Part shown: one piece after another, positions 19,903 through 29,978 of the stretch
Position numbering within the stretch: position 1 is the first letter of the stretch
Layout of the letters: each line of letters starts with the position of its first letter
NCBI RefSeq assembly: GCF_024159085.1
Contig: NZ_JAMZDE010000006.1
Span: forward strand, 124,001 to 188,000
DNA from: Idiomarina rhizosphaerae
GTDB taxonomy: Bacteria > Pseudomonadota > Gammaproteobacteria > Enterobacterales > Alteromonadaceae
DNA length: 64,000 nt
Direction of reading: 5' to 3'
Notes under the pieces: model-generated
Seen by the model: the letters and a program-made list of their open reading frames with translations, nothing else
What the model was told of the DNA's origin: nothing
Database searches by the model: none
Position numbers and translations under genes: made by a program

Positions 19903-21144
19903 TTATTCATTTCCTGATTGAGTATCGAGCGCGATGATATCACCGTCCCGAGTTTGTACATACATAATGTTGTTATCTACGACAGGAGCAACATAGACTC
20001 CATCGCCGCCAACTTCATAACGACCCACAATGTTGCCGGTCTCGCTATCTAACCAATGCAGATAGCCGTCAAAATCGCCAACAACAATATTACCGCGATG
20101 CCATGCCGGTGCGCTCAACTTACGCCCAAACAGCTCAGTGTTACTCCAACGCTCAATACCACCGCTCTGGTCAAGTGAGTATACGTGGCTGTTCACATCG
20201 GTTAAGAAAATTCGGCCACTAGTCACCAACATGTTCTCAAACGCTTTGTAGTCGCGTTTCCAGCGCACTTCGCCACTCATGAGTTCAAGCGCGACCAGCT
20301 CTCCGTTGAACGCAACCATATACAGGGTAGTTCCCTGCGTAGCGGGTCTTGCGTCAACGTCGGCTAAACGTTCCAGTTCTGTACTTCCACTGGGCTTACC
20401 AATAGGCTGACTCCAGGCTTGCTGCCCACTGTCTGCAATTAGCACCATACCGGAACCGTTGCTATCACCAACTACAACACCACCACTAATAATCGCCGGA
20501 GCGGAGGCACCACGAACAGTCAGCATGGGGGTCTGATACTCATATTCCCATTGTTCTTCACCGGTTTCGGCATCCAGACTAATGACCTTTCCACCTCCAG
20601 TGTGAACAACAACACGACCTTCGCCGACGGCTGGGTCTGACATGACCTCGTTATTCACCTCTGTATGCCAAACAAGATCGCCAGTCTCAGCATCTAAAGC
20701 AACAACATCACCATTTTCAGTACCAAGAAAAACACGATTATATTGAGCAACTAAGCCACCAGATATGCGCGCCGGGAATGGGCTAGCAAATAAGCCGCTA
20801 AACCAGCCTTCATCCGTTGCTTCATCAAATCTAATACGCTGACGCAAATCAATTCGCCACAAGCGCTCACCTGTGGACTTATCAAATGCGCTGACGATGC
20901 CATTTCGGTCAGCGGCGAAAACCTTGCCATATTCAACCACAGGATTCAGTCGGGAGAAGTGCTCACCAATACCGCTTCCGACAGAGGCGTCCCATAAAAC
21001 TTTTGCTTGTACTTGCTCGGAAATAGGCTGAAGTACAGCAAACTTAGGCTCTTCATCATCGTCACCGAAAATGGAGCAACCACTAACAAGAACTGCAGCA
21101 GTCAATAACAAACTGCCTTTGGTAAAGCGTTTAATCAATTGCAT
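19903..21144 (-). CDS. bamB: Outer-membrane assembly lipoprotein BamB
   Basis: Beta-propeller lipoprotein of the BAM complex. The lipobox LLLTAAVLVSGC ends at Cys23, and PQQ-like repeats (ALDAETGDLVWHTEV, SLDAETGEEQWEYEY) form the eight-bladed propeller. 413 residues. Its start overlaps the stop of yfgM by one base, as in the conserved yfgM-bamB-der order. Confidence 0.95.
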   Translation of the reverse strand: MQLIKRFTKGSLLLTAAVLVSGCSIFGDDDEEPKFAVLQPISEQVQAKVLWDASVGSGIGEHFSRLNPVVEYGKVFAADRNGIVSAFDKSTGERLWRIDLRQRIRFDEATDEGWFSGLFASPFPARISGGLVAQYNRVFLGTENGDVVALDAETGDLVWHTEVNNEVMSDPAVGEGRVVVHTGGGKVISLDAETGEEQWEYEYQTPMLTVRGASAPAIISGGVVVGDSNGSGMVLIADSGQQAWSQPIGKPSGSTELERLADVDARPATQGTTLYMVAFNGELVALELMSGEVRWKRDYKAFENMLVTSGRIFLTDVNSHVYSLDQSGGIERWSNTELFGRKLSAPAWHRGNIVVGDFDGYLHWLDSETGNIVGRYEVGGDGVYVAPVVDNNIMYVQTRDGDIIALDTQSGNE

Positions 21145-21758
21145 TATGACTTAACCAGGCTGTTGAGTTTCATTTGCAGCGCCGGAGTCAATGACTCACC
21201 AGCCTGCAATGCGCGTTCGTATGCGGCACGAGCTTCTTCGGTATTACCCTGCTCAGCCAAAATGTCGCCTTCAAGCTCTGCGGCAAAGCCCGCATAAGCT
21301 TCTGGCAAAGGTTTCTTAACCAAGCTTAAAGCAGCGTCAAGCTGTTCCTGAGCAATTAATACCCGAGCTAGGCGGATACTGGCTAAGGCCGACATGTTTT
21401 CATCTTCAGCGCTGTCGACAACCGACTGCAGTGCTGTAACCGCCGTTGCTAAATCAGCGCGCTCCACCGCGTGCTGAGCCAACTGCAAAGCCACCAACTG
21501 CGCGTAAACATTTTCAGGGTTTTCGCTAACAAACTCTTGCGCTTTCAGTACCGCATTTTCGCTACCTTCGGAGAGCTCGGCCGTCAATTGCTCATAGTTT
21601 GCTGAAGCACGCTGCTGAGTTTCCAGCGTATGCTGATCATAATAACGCCAGCCATAAAACAAACCAAAGCCAATTACCACACCGGCAACAATACCTTTAC
21701 CGTGTTCTTTCCAAAACTCTTTTAAACGTTCTACTTGTTGTTCTTCGGTATTATCCAC
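21144..21758 (-). CDS. yfgM: YfgM/RcsF-associated TPR protein
   Basis: Ancillary SecYEG-associated membrane protein (YfgM family). N-terminal cytoplasmic segment with EEQQVERLKEFWKEHGK, one membrane helix at about 22-42 (GIVAGVVIGFGLFYGW), then a periplasmic TPR-like helical domain. 204 residues as in E. coli (206). Four bases separate it from hisS. Confidence 0.9.
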   Translation of the reverse strand: MDNTEEQQVERLKEFWKEHGKGIVAGVVIGFGLFYGWRYYDQHTLETQQRASANYEQLTAELSEGSENAVLKAQEFVSENPENVYAQLVALQLAQHAVERADLATAVTALQSVVDSAEDENMSALASIRLARVLIAQEQLDAALSLVKKPLPEAYAGFAAELEGDILAEQGNTEEARAAYERALQAGESLTPALQMKLNSLVKS

Positions 21759-21762
21759 CTGA

Positions 21763-23040
21763 CTACCCTCTTGTCAGCGGCTGCAGAAACTCAATAAGTG
21801 CCTGCCAGCCCAGAGTTTGTTGTTCTTCAGCAGTTCGTAACGGTTTTACGGTTACCTGCTGCTGAGCGATTTCATCTGCACCGATAATCAGTGCCACTTG
21901 TGCACCCGACTTATCCGCTTTCTTCATTTGTTTTTTCATAGAACCGCCACCACAGTGGCTTACCAGTCGAAGTTCCGGTAACTCATTTCTCAGCTGTTCG
22001 GCAATTCGCGGGGCATTTAGTTCCGCTTCTTCGCCTAGCGGCATTAAGTAAGCATCTACCACTCGTCTTGGGGTCAGCTTACCTTGTTCTTGTAACAACA
22101 GTACCAGGCGTTCCATGCCCATCGCAAAACCGACCGCCGGCGTTGCCTTACCACCTAACTGTTCAACCAGCCCGTCATAACGACCGCCGGCACAAACGGT
22201 ACCCTGAGCGCCCAGAGCCGTGGTAACCCATTCAAACACGGTACGGTTGTAATAATCCAGACCACGAACCAAACGTTCGTTTAAAGTATATGAAATACCA
22301 GCCGCTTCCAGGCGAGCCGTTAATTGCTCAAAATGCTCTTTAGATTCAGCGTCCCAGTATTCAGATAAACTAGGTGCACCTTCCAGAATCTTCTGAGTAT
22401 TTTCGTCTTTACTGTCCAGAATACGCAATGGGTTGCTTTCGAGCCGGCGTTTACTGTCTTCATCCAGCTCGCTTTCATAGCCAGACAAGTAAGCTTTTAA
22501 CGCATTGCGATAATTCGCCCGGGCTTCATTAGATCCCAGAGAGTTCAGTTGCAGCTCGACCTGATCGGCAATACCAAACTCGCGCCATAATCTGGCTGAA
22601 AGCAGAATGACTTCCGCATCAGCATCGGCGCTATCTAAACCAAAGGTCTCAATACCAAACTGATGAAACTGGCGATAGCGACCTTTTTGCGGGCGTTCGT
22701 AACGGAACATAGGGCCCATATACCACAACCGCTGAATTTGGTTGTACAACAAACCATGTTGATTCCCCGCACGCACGCAGCTCGCTGTCCCTTCTGGGCG
22801 CAAGGTCACGCTTTCGCCGTTGCGGTCATCAAAGGTATACATTTCTTTTTCAACAATATCGGTAACTTCACCAATAGAGCGTTTAAACAGTTGTGTGCTT
22901 TCCAGCACCGGCATGCGGATTTCGCTATACCCGTAGCTTGCAGCAACACGCCGTATTACTGCTTCAACCTGTTGCCAGGCCGGACTCTGCTCTGGCAACA
23001 AATCATTCATGCCACGAATTGCTTGGATTGTATTCGCCAC
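21763..23040 (-). CDS. hisS: Histidyl-tRNA synthetase
   Basis: Class II aminoacyl-tRNA synthetase. Motif 2 ([12 protein letters not shown]), the HisA motif [15 protein letters not shown], motif 3 ([15 protein letters not shown]) and the C-terminal anticodon-binding domain are all present. 425 residues, as in E. coli. Lies between ispG and yfgM in the conserved order. Confidence 0.97.
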   Translation of the reverse strand: MANTIQAIRGMNDLLPEQSPAWQQVEAVIRRVAASYGYSEIRMPVLESTQLFKRSIGEVTDIVEKEMYTFDDRNGESVTLRPEGTASCVRAGNQHGLLYNQIQRLWYMGPMFRYERPQKGRYRQFHQFGIETFGLDSADADAEVILLSARLWREFGIADQVELQLNSLGSNEARANYRNALKAYLSGYESELDEDSKRRLESNPLRILDSKDENTQKILEGAPSLSEYWDAESKEHFEQLTARLEAAGISYTLNERLVRGLDYYNRTVFEWVTTALGAQGTVCAGGRYDGLVEQLGGKATPAVGFAMGMERLVLLLQEQGKLTPRRVVDAYLMPLGEEAELNAPRIAEQLRNELPELRLVSHCGGGSMKKQMKKADKSGAQVALIIGADEIAQQQVTVKPLRTAEEQQTLGWQALIEFLQPLTRG

Positions 23041-23112
23041 GGAACCTTCTCGTCTGGTTATCGATACAGAAAATAAGCGGGTATTATAGGGACTTTGTCG
23101 ATGCGGGTAAAA

Positions 23113-24231
23113 TCAACCGTTAATTTCTTTTACGTCAATTTTATTAGCTTCAATGAACTTAACCTGTTCGCGAATTTGAGCTTCCAGTTCATCCACTAAA
23201 TTTTGGTTGTCCAGCCGGAGTTTTTGACGTGCTCCGCCAATGTACAAGCCACTTTTGTTTTTCGCACCGGCAAGGCCGACATGCGATACCAGAGCCTCGC
23301 CCGGGCCATTAACCACACAGCCTATTATTGAAACATCCATTGGAATAGTAATATCTTCCAGACGCTCCTCTAAGGCATTAACGGTGTTAATAACATCGAA
23401 TTCTTGTCTGGAACAACTTGGGCAGGCAATAAAATTAATACCCCGTGCGCGAATACGCAGTGACTTTAATATATCAAAACCTACTTTAATTTCTTCAACC
23501 GGGTCGGCAGCGAGCGAAACCCGTAGCGTGTCACCAATACCCTCAGCCAGCAACATGCCTAAACCAACGGATGATTTCACCGCGCCGCTGCGTTTCCCAC
23601 CGGCTTCGGTAATACCTAAATGCAGTGGTTGATCAATTTCTTTCGCCAATAAACGATAGGATTCAACGGCTAAAAATACATCGGAAGCTTTAACGCTGAC
23701 TTTAAAATCGTAAAAGTCCAGCTTATAGAGAATATTGACATGCCGCATTGCCGATTCTACTAACGCCTCAGCTGTCGGCTCCCCGTATTTTTCTTGCAGA
23801 TCTTTTTCCAGCGAACCGCCATTGACCCCAATACGAATTGGAATGTTGCGTTCACGTGCTGCATCTACTACGGCTTTAATTCTGTCTTCGTGACCAATAT
23901 TGCCCGGATTAATACGTAGGCAATCCGCGCCATATTCGGCAACTTTAAGCGCAATACGGTAATCAAAATGAATGTCAGTGACTAAAGGCACTGGACTGCG
24001 CTGCTTTATTTGCTTAAAAGCTTCGGCAGCTTCCATTGTTGGTACAGACACACGAACAATATCGGCACCAGCTTGAGCCAGGGCTTCGATTTGCGCTACG
24101 GTCGCATCAACATCGGTTGTTTCGGTATTTGTCATGGACTGCACAGCAATCGGTGCGCCATCGCCAATAGGCACATTACCTACATACAAGCGGCGGGAAG
24201 GGCGGCGTTTAATTGGATTTTCGTGCATCAT
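23113..24231 (-). CDS. ispG: 4-hydroxy-3-methylbut-2-enyl diphosphate synthase (GcpE)
   Basis: Penultimate step of the MEP isoprenoid pathway. A [4Fe-4S] cluster is bound by the cysteines of [10 protein letters not shown] and of [12 protein letters not shown]. The TIM barrel begins [21 protein letters not shown] chose ATG 24231 (tandem ATG ATG with AAGG upstream), giving 372 residues as in E. coli; the longer frame to 24336 runs into rodZ and is unsupported. 16 bp separate it from rodZ. Confidence 0.96.
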   Translation of the reverse strand: MMHENPIKRRPSRRLYVGNVPIGDGAPIAVQSMTNTETTDVDATVAQIEALAQAGADIVRVSVPTMEAAEAFKQIKQRSPVPLVTDIHFDYRIALKVAEYGADCLRINPGNIGHEDRIKAVVDAARERNIPIRIGVNGGSLEKDLQEKYGEPTAEALVESAMRHVNILYKLDFYDFKVSVKASDVFLAVESYRLLAKEIDQPLHLGITEAGGKRSGAVKSSVGLGMLLAEGIGDTLRVSLAADPVEEIKVGFDILKSLRIRARGINFIACPSCSRQEFDVINTVNALEERLEDITIPMDVSIIGCVVNGPGEALVSHVGLAGAKNKSGLYIGGARQKLRLDNQNLVDELEAQIREQVKFIEANKIDVKEING

Positions 24232-24247
24232 AACCTTAAATTGACCT

Positions 24248-25333
24248 CTACTGCTCTTCTGACGGTACGGTAAAGCGCGCGACACGACCAGTCCGGAACT
24301 GGTCCATATTAAAGGCATTACCGTTAAAGCTGACATTAACAGCTTCAGGTTTACACAGTGTTACTGAAAAAGGTGCTTCGCCCGGAACCGGCATACGGTA
24401 GCCCGCAGCTTTTACACCAACAGCCTGAGTTTCACCGGAAGCATCATCAATTTTAACCCAACATTCTTCGTTAAACTCTAACACCAGGCTGGCTGAAACA
24501 GCTTCTGGTTGCGGCGACGGCTCAACAGCTTCTGACTCGACCGAAGTTTCAGCTTGGTTATCTGTCTGCTCGACACTTTCAGTTGGTAACTCTTGGGTAT
24601 CGCTAACATCATTAGCCGCCGACTCAGTGTTAGCGGCCTGCGATTCGTCGTTATTCTCGCCGCTTTCACTAACGGGCTCTTGTACCGACTCGACCGCAAC
24701 ATTAGTGTCATCAGCTTCAACTTCTGACTCTAATATAGCTTCATCTTCATTCGGCTCAATTTGTGGTTCTGTCGGTTGGTTTAAAATTTCAATTTCACCA
24801 AGGTTACCAGCTTCACCGTCAGTATCTGCCGGGGAAATCTCTGAACTTCCCTGAGTACCTGTTTCGCCTTCACTAAAACCAAGATCCGGCTCTTGCCACC
24901 ACCAAATAACCAAGGCCACAACAATAATGATAACCACATAAGTAATTAACATTAAGCGGTTGTCGCTCTCTTCATGCTTTTTCCGTCTTGAGAAGCTTTG
25001 CATCTGACTGCTTTCAACTTCTTTATAGCCTCTGGCTTTATAAGCTTCAAACAACTCAGTGTCGTCTAAATCAAGCAGTTTAGCGTAGGAGCGCAAATAG
25101 CCTTTAATAAAGGTTGCCGTAGAAAAAGTTGAATAATCATCAGCTTCCAGCAATTCAATAATCTGCTTTCGCAAACGCAACTGGTCTGCAACCTCGCGTT
25201 GCTCTAAACCTTTGGCTTCACGGGCTTCTCTCAGAATTTCGCCAGGACCTTTACTCGGCTTTTGCTCTGTTTCTTGTGCCGCTTCCGCTTCTGGCTTTTT
25301 GTTATCTTGTGTTGATTCGTTTTCAGCAGTCAT
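24248..25333 (-). CDS. rodZ: Cytoskeletal rod-shape protein RodZ
   Basis: Bitopic MreB-binding protein. Cytoplasmic helix-turn-helix at about 28-95 ([24 protein letters not shown]), membrane helix near 133-152 ([20 protein letters not shown]), a long Glu/Ser/Thr-rich acidic periplasmic linker, and the C-terminal DUF4115 beta domain ([18 protein letters not shown]). 361 residues from ATG 25333; the upstream extension to 25393 overlaps pilF and is rejected. Confidence 0.93.
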   Translation of the reverse strand: MTAENESTQDNKKPEAEAAQETEQKPSKGPGEILREAREAKGLEQREVADQLRLRKQIIELLEADDYSTFSTATFIKGYLRSYAKLLDLDDTELFEAYKARGYKEVESSQMQSFSRRKKHEESDNRLMLITYVVIIIVVALVIWWWQEPDLGFSEGETGTQGSSEISPADTDGEAGNLGEIEILNQPTEPQIEPNEDEAILESEVEADDTNVAVESVQEPVSESGENNDESQAANTESAANDVSDTQELPTESVEQTDNQAETSVESEAVEPSPQPEAVSASLVLEFNEECWVKIDDASGETQAVGVKAAGYRMPVPGEAPFSVTLCKPEAVNVSFNGNAFNMDQFRTGRVARFTVPSEEQ

Positions 25334-25353
25334 GATTGTAAGGGGTTTCCCTG

Positions 25354-25815
25354 TTATGGTTGAGCTGCGTCGTGACTTACCTGTGCCAGACATTCGGCTC
25401 TATTAGCCTCAGCTCTGGCATGATGTGGATACGCTGGATCCAATGCCACTTTATCAAAATACCTGAGTGCTTTTTTCCAGTCACCAGCCACACACAGTGC
25501 AACCGCATAGTTATTGTACAATGCACCGCTCATAGGTTGCCATGATAATGTCTGTTGGTAAAGTGACAAAGCTGAATCAACGTCATTTGTCGCTAAATAC
25601 CATTGCCCTAAGGCAAGATTGGCATCCAGAGACAGGGGGTTGTTCGTCAATGCGGTTTGCAAATGCGGATACGCAAGCTTCAATTTCCCTTGCGCCAAAT
25701 AAGCAAGTCCAAGCTGCAACCGTACATCATTACCCACAGATACCGACTGTTCAGGGTTAGCGGTACAACCATATAGCGCTGCGGCTATCAATAATAAAGC
25801 GGTTCGCATTATCAC
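25354..25815 (-). CDS. pilF: Type IV pilus biogenesis lipoprotein PilF/PilW, short form
   Basis: TPR lipoprotein that in pilus-bearing bacteria localises the PilQ secretin. The signal ends in the lipobox LIAAALYGC at Cys17, followed by TPR helices (RLQLGLAYLAQGKLKLAYPHLQTAL, ANLALGQWYLATNDVDSAL, MSGALYNNYAVALCVAGDWKKALRYF). At 153 residues it is clearly shorter than the usual 230-260, with room for about three TPRs; the frame ends QVSHDAAQP. The position between rlmN and rodZ is the conserved pilF site. Whether it still supports pili is unknown. Confidence 0.82.
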   Translation of the reverse strand: MIMRTALLLIAAALYGCTANPEQSVSVGNDVRLQLGLAYLAQGKLKLAYPHLQTALTNNPLSLDANLALGQWYLATNDVDSALSLYQQTLSWQPMSGALYNNYAVALCVAGDWKKALRYFDKVALDPAYPHHARAEANRAECLAQVSHDAAQP

Positions 25816-25842
25816 ACTCCTTGTGCCTGCGACTCTGTAAAT

Positions 25843-26979
25843 TTACGTGGTCTTTACAGCTATTGCCTCTCCACCACGCTGTTTCTGCTGACGTTTCAGT
25901 ATGCGTTTTGTACGATCGATGACATCGCCCACTAATTGCCCGCAAGCTGCATCGATATCATCCCCACGAGTTTTCCGTACCATTACCGTCAAACCGTACT
26001 CCATAAGCACTTTGGCAAAACGGTCAATTCTCGAATTACTGGAGCGTCCGTAGTCCGAGCCAGGGAAAGGGTTAAATGGAATAAGGTTAATTTTACTCGG
26101 GGTGTCTTTTAAGGTTTTTGCCAGCGCATGTGCCTGATCGGTTGAATCATTAACATGGTCCAGCATGACATACTCTACCGTTACTTTACGCTGAGCTTTT
26201 GACTGCTCAACATAACGACGGCTCGATGCCAGAAATTCTTCAATATTGTACTTCTTATTAATAGGTACAATTTCGTTGCGCAGCTCATCGTCTGGCGCAT
26301 GCAACGAAATAGCCAACATCACATCAATGCGTTCACGCAATTTTTCCAACGCAGGAACAACACCTGAAGTACTTAAAGTAACGCGGCGTTTAGATAAACC
26401 GAAACCCAGGTCATCCAACATTAACTCCATTGCCGGAACAACATTGTTTAAGTTAAGCAATGGTTCACCCATGCCCATCATGACAACGTTCGTTACGGGT
26501 TTAATTCCGGTTTTGCCATAAGCACCTAAAAGCTGGTTCACCCGCCATACCTGACCGATGATTTCCGCCACACTGAGGTTACGGTTAAAGCCCTGAGCCC
26601 CTGTTGAGCAGAAAGTACACTCTAATGCACAACCAACCTGAGAGGACACGCACAAAGTAGCGCGATCCCCCTCGGGTATCCACACTGTTTCCACGTCCTG
26701 ACCGTCAAACAAGGTCATAGCGAACTTAATAGTGCCGTCCGATGACTGCTGCTGTTCACGAACTTCAGGCGCGCGTATTTCAGCGACTTGCTTGAGCTTT
26801 TCACGCAATGCTTTATTAAGATTGGTCATCTCATCAAAGTCATCGACACAAAAGTGATACAGCCACTTCATTACCTGTTCAGCACGAAATGGTTTCTCAC
26901 CCATCTCACGAAAGAACTCTTTAATTCCCTCACGATTCAGGTCGAGTAAGTTCACTTTTTTATCTATTGCGTTGGTCAT
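25843..26979 (-). CDS. rlmN: 23S rRNA/tRNA adenine-C2 methyltransferase RlmN
   Basis: Radical-SAM enzyme methylating A2503 of 23S rRNA and A37 of some tRNAs. The cluster motif [11 protein letters not shown] (CX3CX2C) is near residue 115, and the conserved late cysteine lies in DIDAACGQL. 378 residues. Between ndk and pilF, the ancestral order. Confidence 0.96.
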   Translation of the reverse strand: MTNAIDKKVNLLDLNREGIKEFFREMGEKPFRAEQVMKWLYHFCVDDFDEMTNLNKALREKLKQVAEIRAPEVREQQQSSDGTIKFAMTLFDGQDVETVWIPEGDRATLCVSSQVGCALECTFCSTGAQGFNRNLSVAEIIGQVWRVNQLLGAYGKTGIKPVTNVVMMGMGEPLLNLNNVVPAMELMLDDLGFGLSKRRVTLSTSGVVPALEKLRERIDVMLAISLHAPDDELRNEIVPINKKYNIEEFLASSRRYVEQSKAQRKVTVEYVMLDHVNDSTDQAHALAKTLKDTPSKINLIPFNPFPGSDYGRSSNSRIDRFAKVLMEYGLTVMVRKTRGDDIDAACGQLVGDVIDRTKRILKRQQKQRGGEAIAVKTT

Positions 26980-27014
26980 AAAGCTCCGGTTTTCTGATGT
27001 GCCTCGACATTTTT

Positions 27015-27082
27015 GTAGCCTGACGTTTAAATCAGGATCTCACCTGACGTAAACGTCAGGCTACCTAAGAACATCAGGCTAC
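27015..27082. repeat. Nested intergenic hairpin between rlmN and ndk
   Basis: A perfect 15-bp inverted repeat pairs 27015-27029 (GTAGCCTGACGTTTA) with 27050-27064. An inner 5-bp stem (TCAGG 27032-27036 with CCTGA 27043-27047) sits in the loop. A partial third copy of the arm (TCAGGCTAC) ends at 27082. There is no T-run, so it is not a standard terminator. It resembles a REP- or MITE-like dispersed element. Confidence 0.7.
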
Positions 27083-27096
27083 ATTCAAATACAGTC

Positions 27097-27528
27097 TTAG
27101 CGAGTGCGCTGGCAAACTTCTTCGTCGCTGAAGAAGTAAGAGATTTCACGTGCAGCAGATTCAGTTGCATCTGAACCATGTACCGCATTTTCGTCTATAG
27201 TTTCAGCATAGTCGGCACGAATAGTTCCTGCCAGTGCTTCTGCAGGATTCGTAGCACCCATGATGTCGCGGTTTTTACGTACAGCGTCTTCACCTTCAAG
27301 AACCTGAACAACGATAGGGCCTGAAGTCATGAATTCAACCAAAGCACCAAAGAAAGGACGTTCTTTGTGTTCTGCGTAGAAACCTTCTGCCTGTTCTTTG
27401 CTTAAGTGCATCATTTTAGCACCAACAATGCGAAGACCAGCAGATTCAAAACGGTTGTAGATAGCGCCGATTAAGTTTTTTGCAACTGCATCAGGCTTGA
27501 TAATTGATAGAGTGCGCTCTAAAGCCAT
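27097..27528 (-). CDS. ndk: Nucleoside diphosphate kinase
   Basis: Transfers the gamma-phosphate from ATP to nucleoside diphosphates through a phosphohistidine. The active-site His lies in [17 protein letters not shown], and the N-terminus [17 protein letters not shown] is canonical. 143 residues from ATG 27528; the frame extends five codons further to 27543 without support. First gene of the rlmN-to-der block, separated from rlmN by the nested hairpin. Confidence 0.97.
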   Translation of the reverse strand: MALERTLSIIKPDAVAKNLIGAIYNRFESAGLRIVGAKMMHLSKEQAEGFYAEHKERPFFGALVEFMTSGPIVVQVLEGEDAVRKNRDIMGATNPAEALAGTIRADYAETIDENAVHGSDATESAAREISYFFSDEEVCQRTR

Positions 27529-27663
27529 GGTTATAAACTCCAATAAAATTAAGGGATAAATCAGTCGCGCGGATTATACGTGAGATCGGCGCAGAAATCG
27601 AATACCCAGTGATTGTTTTTTCATTCATTCTCAGCTAGGATGAGTGAACTTATATAGCCATAT

Positions 27664-27671
27664 AGACGTCT
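27664..27671. promoter_or_regulatory. Perfect MetJ box upstream of msrA
   Basis: AGACGTCT, within the 12-bp palindrome ATAGACGTCTAT, lies 23 bp before the msrA start codon. The preceding 8-mer AGCCATAT matches the consensus at 5/8. It is identical to the central box upstream of the metX-like gene. MetJ normally needs at least two boxes, so function is probable but not certain. Confidence 0.55.
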
Positions 27672-27694
27672 ATTTGACGATAAGGAGTTCTGAC

Positions 27695-28240
27695 ATGGCG
27701 AACAACGAATATGAACAAGCCACTCTTGGCGGAGGTTGCTTCTGGTGTGTTGAATCAGCCTTCTTGCAGGTAAAGGGCATTCAGTCAGTAAAGTCCGGTT
27801 ACACGGGCGGTCATACCGTTGACCCAACTTACGAGCAGGTTTGCAGCGGCGAAACAGGGCATGCCGAAGTTGCACAACTCCAGTACGATCCGGAGCAGAT
27901 CTCTTACCGTCAAATCTTAGAAATCTTTTTCACTCTGCACGATCCAACTCAGGTAAATCGTCAGGGCAACGATGTGGGTACACAATATCGCACATCAATT
28001 TTCTATCATAACGACGTGCAAAAACGCGAAGCTGAAGACATTATTGCTGAACTTGAGGCTGACCGGACCTTTACTGATCCGATAGTGACCGAAGTCTCTA
28101 AGCTGGAAACCTTTTATCCGGCCGAGGATTATCACGAAAATTATTACGCCAGAAACCCGGAAAACCCCTATTGTCAGGCGGTAATTTCACCAAAGCTGGC
28201 TAAATTCCGTAAAACTTTTGCAGGTCTGCTTAAAGACTAA
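27695..28240 (+). CDS. msrA: Peptide methionine-S-sulfoxide reductase A
   Basis: Repairs S-form methionine sulfoxide in proteins. Catalytic motif [11 protein letters not shown] near residue 12 and the downstream YTGG, GHAEV and [10 protein letters not shown] are present. 181 residues from ATG 27695, with TAAGGAG 8 bp upstream; the longer frame from 27644 would begin upstream of the MetJ box and is rejected. Convergent with iscS, ending 4 bp beyond its stop. Confidence 0.95.
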   Translation: MANNEYEQATLGGGCFWCVESAFLQVKGIQSVKSGYTGGHTVDPTYEQVCSGETGHAEVAQLQYDPEQISYRQILEIFFTLHDPTQVNRQGNDVGTQYRTSIFYHNDVQKREAEDIIAELEADRTFTDPIVTEVSKLETFYPAEDYHENYYARNPENPYCQAVISPKLAKFRKTFAGLLKD

Positions 28241-29394
28241 GCTGCGCCTCTTAAGGTTCCGATAGTGCGGTGGATAAGTTCTATCGCACTGTCAATGTCT
28301 TCTTCGGAAGTATAACGGCCAATGCTAAAGCGCAATGAACTCATTGCCAGCTCATGTTCAACGCCTAATGCTCTTAACACATACGAGGGTTCAACACTGG
28401 CCGAAGTGCAGGCCGAGCCCGATGAGAGCGCAAGATCTTTTAACGCCATTAGCAACAGTTCACCATCAACTCCGGCAAAACTGATATTGGTAATATGCGG
28501 AACCCGTTGCTGGTCAGAGCCATTCAAAGTTACACCTTCTAACTGGCTAACCCCTTTCCATAGTCGCTGACGCAAGTTTTCAACTCGTGCCGGCTCCAGT
28601 TCCAGCTCGTTACGGGCAAGTTCCGCAGCAACGCCCATACCCACAATCTGGTGAGTTGGTAACGTGCCTGAGCGCATGCCACGTTCATGACCACCGCCAT
28701 GCATTTGCGCAAGCAGCCGAACTCGCGGAGTGCGGCGTACATACAATGCGCCAATGCCTTTAGGTCCATACATTTTGTGAGCAGAAAGCGACAGTAAATC
28801 GACCGGTAATTTCGCCATATCCATTGGCACTTTGCCGGATGCCTGAGCGGCGTCAACATGAAATATGGTGCCGTTTTCACGACATAAATGGCCAATGGTG
28901 GTTATATCCTGAAGCACACCTATTTCGTTGTTAACCAGCATCACGCTCACTAACACCGTATCTTCACGCAAGGCTGAGCGGAACAAATCCATATCCAGCA
29001 AGCCGTCAGTTCCGACATCCAGATAAGTCACTTCAAAGCCTTCTTTTTCCAGCTGCGCGCAGGTATCTAAAACCGCTTTGTGCTCGGTTTGAAGTGTAAT
29101 AACGTGTTTGCCTTTATCTGAGTAATATTGGGCGGCGCCTTTTATGGCAAGGTTATCTGATTCAGTAGCGCCTGAGGTAAAAACAATTTCGCGCGCGTCG
29201 GCGTTAATAAGATCTGCAACCTGATTCCGGGCAATATCCACAGCTTCTTCTGCCTGCCAGCCGTACTTATGGGAACGCGATGCCGGATTACCAAACAAGC
29301 CATCCTGCGTTAAACAACCCATCATTTTTTCTGCTACAACAGGGTCTACTGGCGTGGTTGCAGCATAATCAAAATAAAGGGGTAACTTAGACAC
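28237..29394 (-). CDS. iscS: Cysteine desulfurase IscS, short C-terminus
   Basis: PLP enzyme that takes sulfur from cysteine for Fe-S clusters and tRNA thiolation. The PLP lysine is in [12 protein letters not shown] and the catalytic Cys in [17 protein letters not shown]. The protein has 385 residues and ends [15 protein letters not shown], so it lacks about 20 residues of the C-terminal tail that in E. coli IscS (404) contributes to IscU docking. It follows iscR by 30 bp, but the gene after it is the convergent msrA; no iscU, iscA, hscBA or fdx follow. Confidence 0.92.
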   Translation of the reverse strand: MSKLPLYFDYAATTPVDPVVAEKMMGCLTQDGLFGNPASRSHKYGWQAEEAVDIARNQVADLINADAREIVFTSGATESDNLAIKGAAQYYSDKGKHVITLQTEHKAVLDTCAQLEKEGFEVTYLDVGTDGLLDMDLFRSALREDTVLVSVMLVNNEIGVLQDITTIGHLCRENGTIFHVDAAQASGKVPMDMAKLPVDLLSLSAHKMYGPKGIGALYVRRTPRVRLLAQMHGGGHERGMRSGTLPTHQIVGMGVAAELARNELELEPARVENLRQRLWKGVSQLEGVTLNGSDQQRVPHITNISFAGVDGELLLMALKDLALSSGSACTSASVEPSYVLRALGVEHELAMSSLRFSIGRYTSEEDIDSAIELIHRTIGTLRGAA

Positions 29395-29424
29395 TTGCTT
29401 GCTCCTGACAACTTAAAGGCAATA

Positions 29425-29904
29425 TTATAGGTGAGAGTTTAACTTAATCTCTTCTTCACTGTGGTTATGCAACGCATTTTGTCTATTCAGAACGTCACCC
29501 ACGTCCTGCTTTTTCATCAACTCGGCCAGAGTAATACCGTCCAGAAAGTCAGATATTCTGTCGCTTAACCCTTCCCACAGAGAGTGGGTCAGACAGCGTT
29601 CGCCGCCCTGGCAGTTAGCTTTACCCTGACAACGTGTTGCATCAATTGACTCGTCCACCGCATGAATGACGGCACCAACAGAGATATCACTTGCGGCACA
29701 GCCCAAGCGATAGCCACCACCCGGACCTCGCACACTGTCCACCAACCCGTGCTTACGTAAGCGCGAAAACAACTGCTCTAAATACGACAGAGATATTCCC
29801 TGACGCTCAGAAATATCCGCTAACGGCACGGGACCATTTGCCGTAAAAAGCGCAACGTCCAGCATAGCTGTTACTGCGTATCGACCTTTTGACGTCAGGC
29901 GCAT
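29425..29904 (-). CDS. iscR: Fe-S-sensing transcriptional regulator IscR
   Basis: Rrf2-family repressor whose [2Fe-2S] form represses isc genes. N-terminal winged helix [19 protein letters not shown]; three cluster cysteines spaced as in E. coli ([15 protein letters not shown]) with the following His. 159 residues. It has its own type 1 IscR box upstream, so autoregulation is likely, with iscS co-transcribed. Confidence 0.96.
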   Translation of the reverse strand: MRLTSKGRYAVTAMLDVALFTANGPVPLADISERQGISLSYLEQLFSRLRKHGLVDSVRGPGGGYRLGCAASDISVGAVIHAVDESIDATRCQGKANCQGGERCLTHSLWEGLSDRISDFLDGITLAELMKKQDVGDVLNRQNALHNHSEEEIKLNSHL

Positions 29905-29953
29905 GGTGGTTTCCTCTGCTGTTTAATTCATCGTTAATGTATTGAGATTCTAC

Positions 29954-29978
29954 ATTCCCGACTATTTTAGTCAAGTAT
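29954..29978 (-). promoter_or_regulatory. IscR type 1 binding site and promoter
   Basis: The 25 bases match the type 1 IscR consensus at every position but one, with inverted halves CGACT and AGTCA around an AT-rich centre. On the minus strand a TTGACT -35 lies in the site, followed 16 bp later by TAGAAT as -10, about 40 bp before iscR. The site overlaps the stop region of trmJ. Confidence 0.82.
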
